A stretch of DNA of 64,000 bases, from contig NZ_SDDV01000003.1 of the NCBI RefSeq assembly GCF_014773545.1, forward strand, positions 124,001 through 188,000. Reading direction: 5' to 3'. The position numbers and the translations under genes were made by a program. The stretch is from Hydrogenophaga sp. (GTDB lineage: Bacteria > Pseudomonadota > Gammaproteobacteria > Burkholderiales > Burkholderiaceae_C). Every line of letters begins with the position of its first letter. Position 1 is the stretch's first letter. The notes beneath the pieces are model-generated. The model worked only from the letters and a program-made list of their open reading frames with translations, did no database searches and had not been told where the DNA came from. Positions 36,599 through 44,372 of the stretch are shown here, piece after piece.

Positions 36599-37296
36599 CG
36601 AGTCACCGCGTCTACTTGATCGGCTGGCTTGTGCCGAATGTCCTCACCCTTGACGACGAAAACAATCTGTTCGGCGATGTTTTTGGCATGGTCCCCGACC
36701 CGCTCGATCGCCTTGGCCAGAAACAGCAAATCCATGCCGGCCGAGATGGTGCGCGGGTCGGCCATCATGTAGGTGATCAGCTTGCGCAGGAAACCGTCGT
36801 ACTCGACGTCGATCCGGTCATCCTCCTTGAGGATGCTGACGGCCATGGCGACGTCGAGCCGGGCAAAAGCGTCCAGCGACTTGCGCAGCAGCCCGGCGGC
36901 CAAATCTGCCGCCACCCGCAACTCGGAATTGGGCAGCCCGCGGGCAGAACCACTTTGCAGAATCGATTTCACCATGCGGGCAATGCGCGCGACCTCGTCA
37001 CCGGCGCGTTCGAGGTTCTGGGTCGTGCGCGCGATCGCCATCAGGAAACGCAAATCGCGCGCGATCGGCTGGCGCCGGCTGATGGTGGAGATGATCTCGC
37101 GGTCAATGTACACCTCCATCTGATTGACTCTGGGCTCGAGTTCGAGCACCTGGTCGGCCGCATCCCTATCCATGTGCACCAGCGCGTGCAGCGCCTGCTG
37201 CAACTGGGATTCGACCAGACCGCCCATCTCGAGCACGTGGGTCGAGATGGCGTTGAGCTCGGCGTCGAACTGACTGGAAATGTGTTTGTCACTCAT
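36595..37296 (-). CDS. phoU: Phosphate signalling protein PhoU
   Basis: 233-residue all-helical protein of two related three-helix bundles, with the metal-contact motifs EPRVNQMEVYIDRE (first half) and DAFARLDVAMAVSILKEDDRID plus LLFLAKAIERVGDHAKNIAEQI (second half). It links the Pst transporter to PhoR and restrains the Pho regulon when phosphate is ample. Start at the ATG at 37296; codons upstream to 37467 are unlike the family. Here phoU heads the phoB-phoR operon rather than following pstB, whose end is seen 26 kb away. Confidence 0.95.
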   Translation of the reverse strand: MSDKHISSQFDAELNAISTHVLEMGGLVESQLQQALHALVHMDRDAADQVLELEPRVNQMEVYIDREIISTISRRQPIARDLRFLMAIARTTQNLERAGDEVARIARMVKSILQSGSARGLPNSELRVAADLAAGLLRKSLDAFARLDVAMAVSILKEDDRIDVEYDGFLRKLITYMMADPRTISAGMDLLFLAKAIERVGDHAKNIAEQIVFVVKGEDIRHKPADQVDAVTR

Positions 37297-37615
37297 GTCA
37301 GGCAAAGCTTTCTGTGATTTTCGTTGTCGAATTTCGACGGGAGGGGCAAGAACCGGATCGGCCGCATAGCATGCAAACCGTTTGCCCGCGTCACAACGAC
37401 GCTCCACGAAGTGACCGAATCTACGGTTTGCATGTGTCAATGTTATGACAACTTTTCTTGCTGTCATAAATCCGGTGTCAGCGCTGCGGCTGCGGCCTCG
37501 TTCACGGCGGGTTGACGCCGTGCGTCCTCAGACACCGCCACCGGATGCGGCACAATCCGTGCACTGTCCCCAGAAGGACGCTCCCTCAGTCCCCGTCGGT
37601 CTGAGCAGATTGCAC
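37297..37615. promoter_or_regulatory. Divergent phoU / ppx intergenic region with palindromic operator-like sites
   Basis: 319 bases without a gene. GCAAACCGTTTGC (37373-37385) is a palindrome with 6-bp arms. ATGCAAACCGT (37371-37381) is also exactly repeated in inverted orientation at 37423-37433. Thus three GCAAAC half-sites occur, resembling LacI/PurR-type operators apart from the extra central base. Just beyond are TGTCA (37435-37439), TGACA (37446-37450), CTGTCATAAAT (37461-37471) and GTGTCA (37475-37480). The CTGTCAT repeats recall a Pho box, but their spacing is 14 rather than 11 bases. Confidence 0.45.
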
Positions 37616-39100
37616 ATGGATAACGGAACCCTACTGGCCGCCATCGACATGGGGTCCAACAGTTTTCGGCTCGAGATCGGCCGCTACCATTCGGGCCACA
37701 TCGAACGGGTCGAATACATCAAAGAGCCGGTGCGCCAGGGCAATGGGCTCGATGCCGAGAAAAATCTCAGCCAAGCGGCGATGGAGCGCGGCTGGGAATG
37801 CCTGGCCCGCTTTGCCGAGCGGCTGCACGGCTTCAAAAAGCACCAGGTGCGTGTCGTCGCCACCCAAACCCTGCGAGAAGCCAGAAACCGGCAGGATTTT
37901 CTGCGCAACGCCCAATCGATCCTGGGCTTTTCCATCGAGGTGGTGTCTGGTCACGAAGAAGCCCGTTTGATTTATCAGGGCGTCTCGCGCTTGCTGCCGC
38001 AATCCCACGAGCGGCGGCTGGTGGTCGATATCGGCGGCCGCTCGACCGAGATGATTCTGGGTCAGGACTTCACGGCGCACAAGATGGAGTCGTATCGACT
38101 CGGTAGCGTGGCCTGGTCGGGCCGCTATTTTCCTGCTGGCGTCATCGCTCACAACGCCTTCCAGACCGCCGAGATCGCCGCGCAGGCGGTGCTGGACGAA
38201 GCGCTGGAGATTTTCAGCCCCGCTTCCTGGGACTTGGCTTACGGCTCCTCGGGAACGGTCAGTGCCGTGGCCGACTTGCTCGCAGCGGCTGGCTGGGCGC
38301 CGGGTGAAGTCAGCCGCTGCGGTCTGGACTGGCTGGTCGATCGCTTGACCAAGGCTGGTCACGTTGATCAAGTCCGGCTCGATGGCCTGCGCGACGACAG
38401 GCGCCCGGTGCTGTGTGGCGGCGTGAGCGTGCTGCGGGCTATTTTTGATTTGTTCGGCATCGATAAAATGCTGCCCGCAGAAGGCGCCCTGCGCCAGGGC
38501 GCCCTGTTCGACCTGATCGATCGCGAGACCGACGGCGCCGACGTGCGCGAACGCACCGTACGCTGGCTGGGCGAGCGTTTTTTGGTCGATCAGGCGCAGG
38601 CGCAGCGCGTCAGCAACGTGAGTCGGGCGCTGTTTTCCCAGGTCGCGCAGGTCGATGCGCAAAACGATCCCTACTCGCGCAAGCTGGCCTGGGCCGCGCA
38701 ATTGCATGAAATCGGCACCCACATCTCGCACGACGCCGCCTACCACCACGGTGCCTACATTCTGGATCACGTCGACGCACCCGGGTTTTCATGCTCGGAG
38801 CTGCACCGCATGAGCCAATTGGTGCTGGGCCAGCGCGGCAAGCTGCGCAAGCTCGGCAGCTTGCTCGCAGAGGAATTGTTCGTCAAACAACTGATGTGTC
38901 TGCGCCTAGCGGTGCTGCTGTGCCATGCGCGGCGCATGCCCGAGCACGAGTCGGTCAGCCTGCGCTACCAGACGGGCTGTTTCAGCCTGAGTACCCGTGC
39001 GGGTTGGGCCAAACGCTTCCCGCAGTCGGCCTGGCTGCTGAGCGAAGAAGTGCTGGCATGGCAGAAATCGGATTGGACGTTCAGCGCCGAAATTCGTTGA
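37616..39100 (+). CDS. ppx: Exopolyphosphatase / GppA-family phosphatase
   Basis: 494 residues of the ASKHA-fold Ppx/GppA family, which releases phosphate from polyphosphate ends or hydrolyses pppGpp. ATP-site-like loops: AAIDMGSNSFRLEIGRY (phosphate 1), the catalytic Glu region VVSGHEEARLIYQGV, VVDIGGRSTEMILG (phosphate 2) and YGSSGTVSAVA. The HD-like C-terminal domain has AAQLHEIGTHISHDAAYHHGAYIL. The ATG at 37616 (MDNGTLLAAIDMGS) fits the family. Ppx is favoured over GppA by the proximity of ppk, but the family often has both activities. Confidence 0.9.
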   Translation: MDNGTLLAAIDMGSNSFRLEIGRYHSGHIERVEYIKEPVRQGNGLDAEKNLSQAAMERGWECLARFAERLHGFKKHQVRVVATQTLREARNRQDFLRNAQSILGFSIEVVSGHEEARLIYQGVSRLLPQSHERRLVVDIGGRSTEMILGQDFTAHKMESYRLGSVAWSGRYFPAGVIAHNAFQTAEIAAQAVLDEALEIFSPASWDLAYGSSGTVSAVADLLAAAGWAPGEVSRCGLDWLVDRLTKAGHVDQVRLDGLRDDRRPVLCGGVSVLRAIFDLFGIDKMLPAEGALRQGALFDLIDRETDGADVRERTVRWLGERFLVDQAQAQRVSNVSRALFSQVAQVDAQNDPYSRKLAWAAQLHEIGTHISHDAAYHHGAYILDHVDAPGFSCSELHRMSQLVLGQRGKLRKLGSLLAEELFVKQLMCLRLAVLLCHARRMPEHESVSLRYQTGCFSLSTRAGWAKRFPQSAWLLSEEVLAWQKSDWTFSAEIR

Positions 39101-39108
39101 GCAGCCCG

Positions 39109-39136
39109 TTGACAATCCTGAAGAACGATATAAACT
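39109..39136 (+). promoter_or_regulatory. Sigma-70-type promoter for the 39178 gene
   Basis: TTGACA at 39109-39114 with a perfect match, then TAAACT at 39131-39136 after a 16-nt spacer; TATAAA at 39129 overlaps it. About 40 nt downstream a GCGGGAG sequence precedes the ATG at 39178. Confidence 0.55.
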
Positions 39137-39177
39137 GTTTATCCCATTTGTTATTAAACCTCAGCGGGAGCACCCAC

Positions 39178-39624
39178 ATGACCATTTCCGACAACAAGCC
39201 CGGCCCGAAGAAATCCAAACTGGTGCGCGACAGCTTCACCATCCCCAAAGAAGAGTTTGCCGCCATCGACAGCCTGAAAACGCGCGCCGTCGCGCTCGGC
39301 ACCTCGGTCAAAAAAAGCGAGCTGCTTCGTGCCGGCTTGCTGCTGCTGCAAGGCCTTGATGAGGGCGCCTTCAAAGCTGCCCTGGCTGGCGTGCCGACAC
39401 TGAAAACGGGGCGCCCGAGCAAAACAGGCGAAGCAAAAACAGCCGCCCGCAAACCCGTGGTGAAAGCAGCGCTGAAGCCAGCCGTCCAAGCAAAAACCGA
39501 TCAGACCAGCCCAGCCCCGGCTGCCGCGCCGCCAGCAGCGGCCTCGCCTGCTGCAAAGCCGGCAGCGGCGCGCAAAGCGGCCAACCGACGGGAACCGGCG
39601 ACGCCAGGTGACAAAACGGTGTGA
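39178..39624 (+). CDS. Small basic protein, conserved N-terminal domain plus histone-H1-like tail
   Basis: 148 residues. The first 75 form a compact module (KLVRDSFTIPKEEFAAIDSL, ALGTSVKKSELLRAGLLLL) resembling a ribbon-helix-helix or other small helical DNA-binding fold. The rest is Ala/Lys/Pro-rich low complexity (KTAARKPVVKAALKPAVQAK and similar), like bacterial H1-type proteins. Its function is unknown; DNA or polyphosphate binding by the basic tail is inference. It has its own promoter and ends convergently with sixA. Confidence 0.75.
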   Translation: MTISDNKPGPKKSKLVRDSFTIPKEEFAAIDSLKTRAVALGTSVKKSELLRAGLLLLQGLDEGAFKAALAGVPTLKTGRPSKTGEAKTAARKPVVKAALKPAVQAKTDQTSPAPAAAPPAAASPAAKPAAARKAANRREPATPGDKTV

Positions 39625-39686
39625 CGCTGTCTGCCACGCCGCTCACCCAGGCCCGGTGGCGGTGCACTCTCGAGTCTATGCACCCG

Positions 39687-40163
39687 TCATAGCATTTCCG
39701 GCGTCTGAACCGTCACCAGCACGGTCTGGCCGTCATCGTTGCGGTCGCGCAGCCACCAGATGGCCCCTTTTTTGACCGCACAATCCTCTTCGCTCAAGCT
39801 GAGCAGGCGCGCAATCACCCGGCCCAGCGTAGGCTGGTGACCGACCACCACCGCCGGCAACTTGCCGTGCGGCCACTGAACCAGCTCGAGCAGGGCCAGC
39901 GGGTCACCTTCAGGCGCCAGTTCTTCGCACAGTTTGTACTTGCGCCCGAGCGCGCGCACGGTCTGTTCGGTACGCTGCGCCGGGCTGGCATAGATGCGGG
40001 CGGCTTGCGGTAGCTTCAGATCAAGCCAGGCCGCCATGCGCGCCGCCTGCTTCTCACCGCGCGGCGTCAGGCGGCGCGCCAGATCTTGGGCGTCGCCCTG
40101 CCGGCCCAACAAGGTATCGGGGTGGTCCTGCGCCTGCGCATGACGCCAGAGAATCAAATCCAT
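39687..40163 (-). CDS. sixA: SixA-type phosphohistidine phosphatase
   Basis: 158-residue member of the histidine phosphatase superfamily. The catalytic RHA motif is in ILWRHAQAQDHPD, followed by LTPRGEKQAARMAAWL and VVVGHQPTLGRVIARLL with the second His. SixA removes phosphate from phosphohistidine proteins such as phosphorelay or PTS components. It lies 16 nt after ppk on the same strand, almost certainly in one operon. Confidence 0.88.
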   Translation of the reverse strand: MDLILWRHAQAQDHPDTLLGRQGDAQDLARRLTPRGEKQAARMAAWLDLKLPQAARIYASPAQRTEQTVRALGRKYKLCEELAPEGDPLALLELVQWPHGKLPAVVVGHQPTLGRVIARLLSLSEEDCAVKKGAIWWLRDRNDDGQTVLVTVQTPEML

Positions 40164-40179
40164 GCCACTGCCCTCCTGA

Positions 40180-42258
40180 TCAAGCTTTGCTGCCGTAGCG
40201 CGCCATCAGCGTGGCCTGCGCCGAATGCAGCGCGACCCGGCCCCGACCACTGGTTGCAGCCGCCGCCGGCAGATACCCCCCACCAGGTTGCTGCAGCCAA
40301 GCGTCTTTGTTGTCCTGCAGGTAGAGTGTGAGGCACTCGTCTACGATGCGCTGGCGCAGTGCCGGGTCGGTCACCGGCCATGCCAGCTCCACCCGGCGCA
40401 GCATGTTGCGGTTCATCCAGTCAGCACTCGACAACCACAGTTCCTCCTGCCCGTCGACCGAGAAATAAAACACCCGGGAATGTTCGAGCAGGCGCCCGAT
40501 GATGGAACGCACGCGCAGATTGTCGCTCACGCCGGGCACCTGAGCTGGCAAGATACAGGCCCCGCGCACAATCAGGTCGACTTTCACCCCTTGCTGTGAG
40601 GCCCCCACCAGCGCCCGCGCCAGCGGTTCGTCGGTCAGGGCGTTCATTTTGAGGACGATGAGCGCCGGCTTGCCAGCCTTGGCAGCCAGCCCTGCGGCTT
40701 CGACCTTTTCCAGCATGGCGCGGTGCAGGTGAAACGGCGCCACCAGCACCTTGTTCATGCGTGCCAGGCGGTTCTGGCTGGCCAGATGCAAAAAAACCTG
40801 CTCCAGGTCGGCGGTCAGGGCATCATCTGCCGTCAGGTAACTCAGGTCGGTATAGAGCCTGGCGGTGCCGGGGTTGTAGTTGCCGGTGGACAAATGGGCG
40901 TAGCGCCGCAAAGAGCCCTCTTCGCGCCGCGTCACCAGCAGCATCTTGGCGTGTGTCTTCAAACCCACCACGCCATACACCACCTGGGCGCCAACTGACT
41001 CCAGGCGCTCGGCGTAATTGATATTGGCTTCTTCGTCAAAGCGCGCCTTGAGCTCGACCACCGCCGTGACTTCCTTGCCGCGGCGCACCGCTTCCCGCAG
41101 CAAGTCCATCAGCTCAGACTTGGCGCCGGTGCGGTAAATCGTTTGTTTGATCGCCAACACCCGGGGGTCTTGCACGGCTTCGCGCAAGAACGATAGCACC
41201 GCGTCGAAGCTCTCATAGGGCTGGTGGATCAAGACGTCGCCGTGTTGCAGCCGGTCGAAGTAGGACTGACCCGGCGCAAGCTGCGCCGGCCAGCCGGGGC
41301 TGTAGCGTTCAAAGCGCAGCGCAGGCGCGTCGATTTGTTCGATCAATTGATTCAACCGCACCAGATTGACCGGACCCGGCACGCGGTACAAGGCCTGCTC
41401 GGGCAAGGCAAACTGCTCCAGCAGAAAGTGCGACAAGTGCTCGGAGCAGCCGGCCGCGACTTCCAGCCGCACGGCCTCTCCGTAGTGCCGCTGCTGCAAA
41501 CCGATGCGCAACGCCGTGCGCAGATTTTTCACCTCTTCCTCGTCCACCGCCAGGTCCGAATGGCGGGTGACGCGAAACTGCGAAAACTCGGTCACCAAGC
41601 GCCCCGGGAACAAGTCGGCCAGATGCGAACGCATCAGGCTGGCGATGGAGACAAAGTGCGTCTGACGCGAGCCGTTGACCGGCGGCATGCGCAAGAAACG
41701 CGGCAGCACGCGCGGGATCTTGACAATGGCGATTTCGTTTTCGCGCCCAAAAGCATCTTTTCCGACCAGCCGCACGATGAAGTTGAGCGATTTGTTGGCC
41801 ACCTGCGGAAACGGATGCGCCGGATCCAGCCCCACCGGCAGCAGCAAGGGCTGCACCTCGCGCACATAGTAGTCCTTGACCCAGCGGCGCTGGCGCAGAT
41901 TGCGCTCGCCGTGCTCGACCAGCTTGATACCTTTTTTCTCCAGCAGCGGCAGCAATTCGTCGTTGTAAATGGCGTATTGCTGCGCCACCAGCACCTGCAC
42001 CTGGGCCGAGACCCGGTCGTACGTCTGCACCGAGTAAAGACCGCTTTGCTCGTTGGACTTGCGTGCGCTCAGGTGCAGCGCCATGCGCACTTCGAAAAAC
42101 TCGTCCAGGTTGCTGGAGACGATGCTCAGATAGCGCAGCCGCTCGAGCAGCGGGACGCCGGGCTTTCGAGCCCAGCTCAGCACCCGCTCATTGAAAGCCA
42201 AGATGCTTTGGTCTCGATCCAGAAAATGCAGGCGGCCGTTGTGTGCGGTGGAACTCAT
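40180..42258 (-). CDS. ppk: Polyphosphate kinase 1
   Basis: 692 residues, full length. PPK1 makes polyphosphate reversibly from ATP by way of a phosphohistidine enzyme. N-domain: FLDRDQSILAFNERVLSWA; head domain with FLRMPP and HSDLAVDEEEVKNL; PLD-like catalytic halves with IKQTIYRTGAKSELMDLL, VELKARFDEEANI, VVGLKTHAKMLLV (the autophosphorylated His region) and RYAHLSTGNYNPGTARLYTDL, then SSADWMNRNMLRRVE. It lies 66 nt downstream of agt and upstream of sixA, all on the minus strand. Confidence 0.96.
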   Translation of the reverse strand: MSSTAHNGRLHFLDRDQSILAFNERVLSWARKPGVPLLERLRYLSIVSSNLDEFFEVRMALHLSARKSNEQSGLYSVQTYDRVSAQVQVLVAQQYAIYNDELLPLLEKKGIKLVEHGERNLRQRRWVKDYYVREVQPLLLPVGLDPAHPFPQVANKSLNFIVRLVGKDAFGRENEIAIVKIPRVLPRFLRMPPVNGSRQTHFVSIASLMRSHLADLFPGRLVTEFSQFRVTRHSDLAVDEEEVKNLRTALRIGLQQRHYGEAVRLEVAAGCSEHLSHFLLEQFALPEQALYRVPGPVNLVRLNQLIEQIDAPALRFERYSPGWPAQLAPGQSYFDRLQHGDVLIHQPYESFDAVLSFLREAVQDPRVLAIKQTIYRTGAKSELMDLLREAVRRGKEVTAVVELKARFDEEANINYAERLESVGAQVVYGVVGLKTHAKMLLVTRREEGSLRRYAHLSTGNYNPGTARLYTDLSYLTADDALTADLEQVFLHLASQNRLARMNKVLVAPFHLHRAMLEKVEAAGLAAKAGKPALIVLKMNALTDEPLARALVGASQQGVKVDLIVRGACILPAQVPGVSDNLRVRSIIGRLLEHSRVFYFSVDGQEELWLSSADWMNRNMLRRVELAWPVTDPALRQRIVDECLTLYLQDNKDAWLQQPGGGYLPAAAATSGRGRVALHSAQATLMARYGSKA

Positions 42259-42324
42259 GAATTTTGTCGATTGCGCCCCACCCCACTCGCTTTCGACCCA
42301 GAACGGGCCGGGCCACTTCAGCGC

Positions 42325-43419
42325 TCATTCAACGAAGGGGGGATGCTTGTGCGCTATTTTCACACGCGGCGACTCCAGCAGTGCCGACGGCGAGGGTGCA
42401 TCATGGACCGGATGTTGGCGCGGCACCAAAAATGAGACGAACAGCTCGGCCACCGCGCGCCAGTCGAACATCAAAGCGCGCTGGCGCGCCTGGCGTCGGT
42501 TGATTTTAAGCGCTTGCGACCAAGCCTGGCGCAGATCGACGTCGAGCGCCCCGCCGGAACCGACCACCTGCAGCGGACCGTCGACCGGATAGGCTGCCAC
42601 CGGCAGCCCGCAAGCCATTGCCTCCAGCATCACCAGCCCAAAGGTATCGGTTCGACTGGGAAAAACAAACACATCGGCTGCGGCGTAGACCTGCGCCAGC
42701 TCCACAGGCTTGAGCAAACCCAGCCAGTGCACGTTGGGGTATTTGCTGCGCAGCGCGGCTTCCAGCGGACCGACGCCGCACACCACCTTGCTGCCCGGCA
42801 CGTCCAGCGCCAAAAAGGCTTCAATGTTCTTTTCTGCCGACACGCGCCCCACAAACAAACTGACCGGCCGCGCCAGTGGCCCCAGCAGCCGGCAGCTGCT
42901 GGCCTGCTCTGCCAGCGCAAACAACTGCGTATCGACTCCGTGCGTCCAGGCCCTCAAATGGGGAAAACCGCGCTGATGCAACATCTGGAGCACCCCTGCG
43001 GTGGGCACCAGAATGGCGCTGCTGGGGCGGTGAAAGTGGCGCAGCAGCGCGTAACCCCAAGAGGTGGGCACACCGAGCATCGCCGTCGCGTATTCCGGGT
43101 ACTTGGTGTGAAAAGCGGTGCTGAACGGCAGCTTGCGGCGCAGGCAATAACGCCGCGCCGCCCAGCCCAGCGGGCCTTCGGTGGCGATGTGGATCGCGTC
43201 GGCCTGCGCCTGATCCATCAGGCGCACGAGTTCGGAGCCGGGAAACAGGGCCAGGTCGATGCCCGCGTAGCCCGGGCAGGGCCGGGTGCGAAACTGGCCA
43301 GGCTGGATCACGTCCACCGCGTACCCCAGCGCCTGCGTCTGGCGCACCAACTCCAGCAGCGTAGTGACCACGCCGTTGACCTGGGGCTGCCAGGCGTCTG
43401 TGACGATAAGGATTTTCAT
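42325..43419 (-). CDS. agt: GT4-family glycosyltransferase, Agt-like (glycolipid synthesis)
   Basis: 364 residues with GT-B fold: MKILIVTDAWQPQVNGVV (N-terminal Rossmann), AIHIATEGPLGWAARR, STAFHTKYPEYATAM, WTHGVDTQLFA, FVGRVSAEKNIEAFLAL, VFPSRTDTFGLVMLEAMACG (C-terminal E-x7-E donor site). This pattern, and its position directly after a PlcP-like phosphoesterase, match Agt enzymes that glycosylate diacylglycerol to make phosphorus-free glycolipids in phosphate-starved bacteria. The start is the ATG at 43419. The symbol rests on similarity by eye and context; sugar donor unknown. Confidence 0.72.
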   Translation of the reverse strand: MKILIVTDAWQPQVNGVVTTLLELVRQTQALGYAVDVIQPGQFRTRPCPGYAGIDLALFPGSELVRLMDQAQADAIHIATEGPLGWAARRYCLRRKLPFSTAFHTKYPEYATAMLGVPTSWGYALLRHFHRPSSAILVPTAGVLQMLHQRGFPHLRAWTHGVDTQLFALAEQASSCRLLGPLARPVSLFVGRVSAEKNIEAFLALDVPGSKVVCGVGPLEAALRSKYPNVHWLGLLKPVELAQVYAAADVFVFPSRTDTFGLVMLEAMACGLPVAAYPVDGPLQVVGSGGALDVDLRQAWSQALKINRRQARQRALMFDWRAVAELFVSFLVPRQHPVHDAPSPSALLESPRVKIAHKHPPFVE

Positions 43420-43445
43420 GCTGGACTCGACTGCTGGCTTATTTC

Positions 43446-44372
43446 TCAAACGAGGTCACGTTGCGACTCCAGGCGTGTCAGCTCTGCCGCACGCTGTTCT
43501 TCTGTGGGCAGCAACTTCCAATGCAGCAATTCGAGTCGACCGTCGAAGTGCTCGACCAGCGCCGATCGGCTCTCGACCCAGTCGCCGTCGTTGCAGTACA
43601 GCGTGCCGTCGATGCTGCGCATCTCGGGGTGGTGAATATGGCCGCACACCACGCCCTGATAACCCCTGGACCTGGCCTCGGCGGCGACGGCGCGCTCGAA
43701 GTCGGACACGATGCTGACCACCTTCTTGACCCGGTGCTTGAGGTAGTGCGAGAGCGACCAGTACGGCAGACCCAGCCGCGCGCGCAGGGAATTGAGGTGG
43801 CGGTTGAGCCGCAAGGTGAGGCCGTAGAGGTTGTCGCCCAGGTAGGCCAACCACTTGGCGCACTGGATCACGCCGTCGAAATAGTCACCGTGCACCACCC
43901 ACAGCCGACGGCCGTCGGCCGTGGTGTGGACAATTTCATTCGCCACCTCGATGCTGCCGAAGTTATGGCCGTCGAACTGGCGCGCGAACTCATCGTGGTT
44001 GCCCGGCACGAACACCACGCGACAGCCTTTGCGTGCGCGGCGCAACAGCTTTTGCACCACATCGTTGTGCGCCTGCGGCCAGTACCACTTGCGACGCAAC
44101 TGCCAACCGTCGATGATGTCACCCACCAGATAAAGCATCTGGCTGGGGTGTTGCTTGAGGAATTCGAGCAAGGGCTTGGCCTGACAAGCCGGCGTACCCA
44201 GATGCAGGTCGGAGATGAAAACAGCTCGATAACGGGGGCGCTCATGCGGGTCGGCTCCAGCGTCGCTGCCCTCATCCGCGTCCCACTCGGGCGTGTCATG
44301 GGTGCGTTCGATGCCTTCTGCAAAACCGGACTTGGCTGCCCAGCCACCCAGGGCATCAAATGCGCTGCCCAT
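43446..44372 (-). CDS. plcP: PlcP-like metallophosphoesterase (phospholipase C of lipid remodelling)
   Basis: 308 residues of the calcineurin-like phosphoesterase fold. Metal ligands: D55/H57 in FISDLHLG, D85 in LVGDIIDGW, N125/H126 in VPGNHDE, H161 in VVHGDYFD, and H245/H247 in CGHIHHPE. The segments RRKWYWPQAHNDVVQKLLR, GLPYWSLSHYLKHRVKK and NDGDWVES match PlcP, which splits phospholipids to diacylglycerol under phosphate limitation. These proteins are often labelled LpxH-like UDP-diacylglucosamine diphosphatases, the main alternative. The ATG overlaps the olsB stop (TGATG) and agt starts 26 nt after its stop, strong support for the lipid-remodelling reading. Confidence 0.75.
   Translation of the reverse strand: MGSAFDALGGWAAKSGFAEGIERTHDTPEWDADEGSDAGADPHERPRYRAVFISDLHLGTPACQAKPLLEFLKQHPSQMLYLVGDIIDGWQLRRKWYWPQAHNDVVQKLLRRARKGCRVVFVPGNHDEFARQFDGHNFGSIEVANEIVHTTADGRRLWVVHGDYFDGVIQCAKWLAYLGDNLYGLTLRLNRHLNSLRARLGLPYWSLSHYLKHRVKKVVSIVSDFERAVAAEARSRGYQGVVCGHIHHPEMRSIDGTLYCNDGDWVESRSALVEHFDGRLELLHWKLLPTEEQRAAELTRLESQRDLV

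Noticed and set aside
37435-37480. A canonical Pho box before ppx
   Set aside because: The CTGTCAT-like units are 14 bases apart instead of 11 and the second is poor, so it is kept only as part of a low-confidence regulatory region.
43446-44372. LpxH (UDP-2,3-diacylglucosamine diphosphatase) annotation
   Set aside because: The fold and metal motifs fit both, but GLPYWSLSHYLKHRVKK, NDGDWVES and the neighbouring Agt and OlsB genes favour PlcP; LpxH remains the stated alternative.
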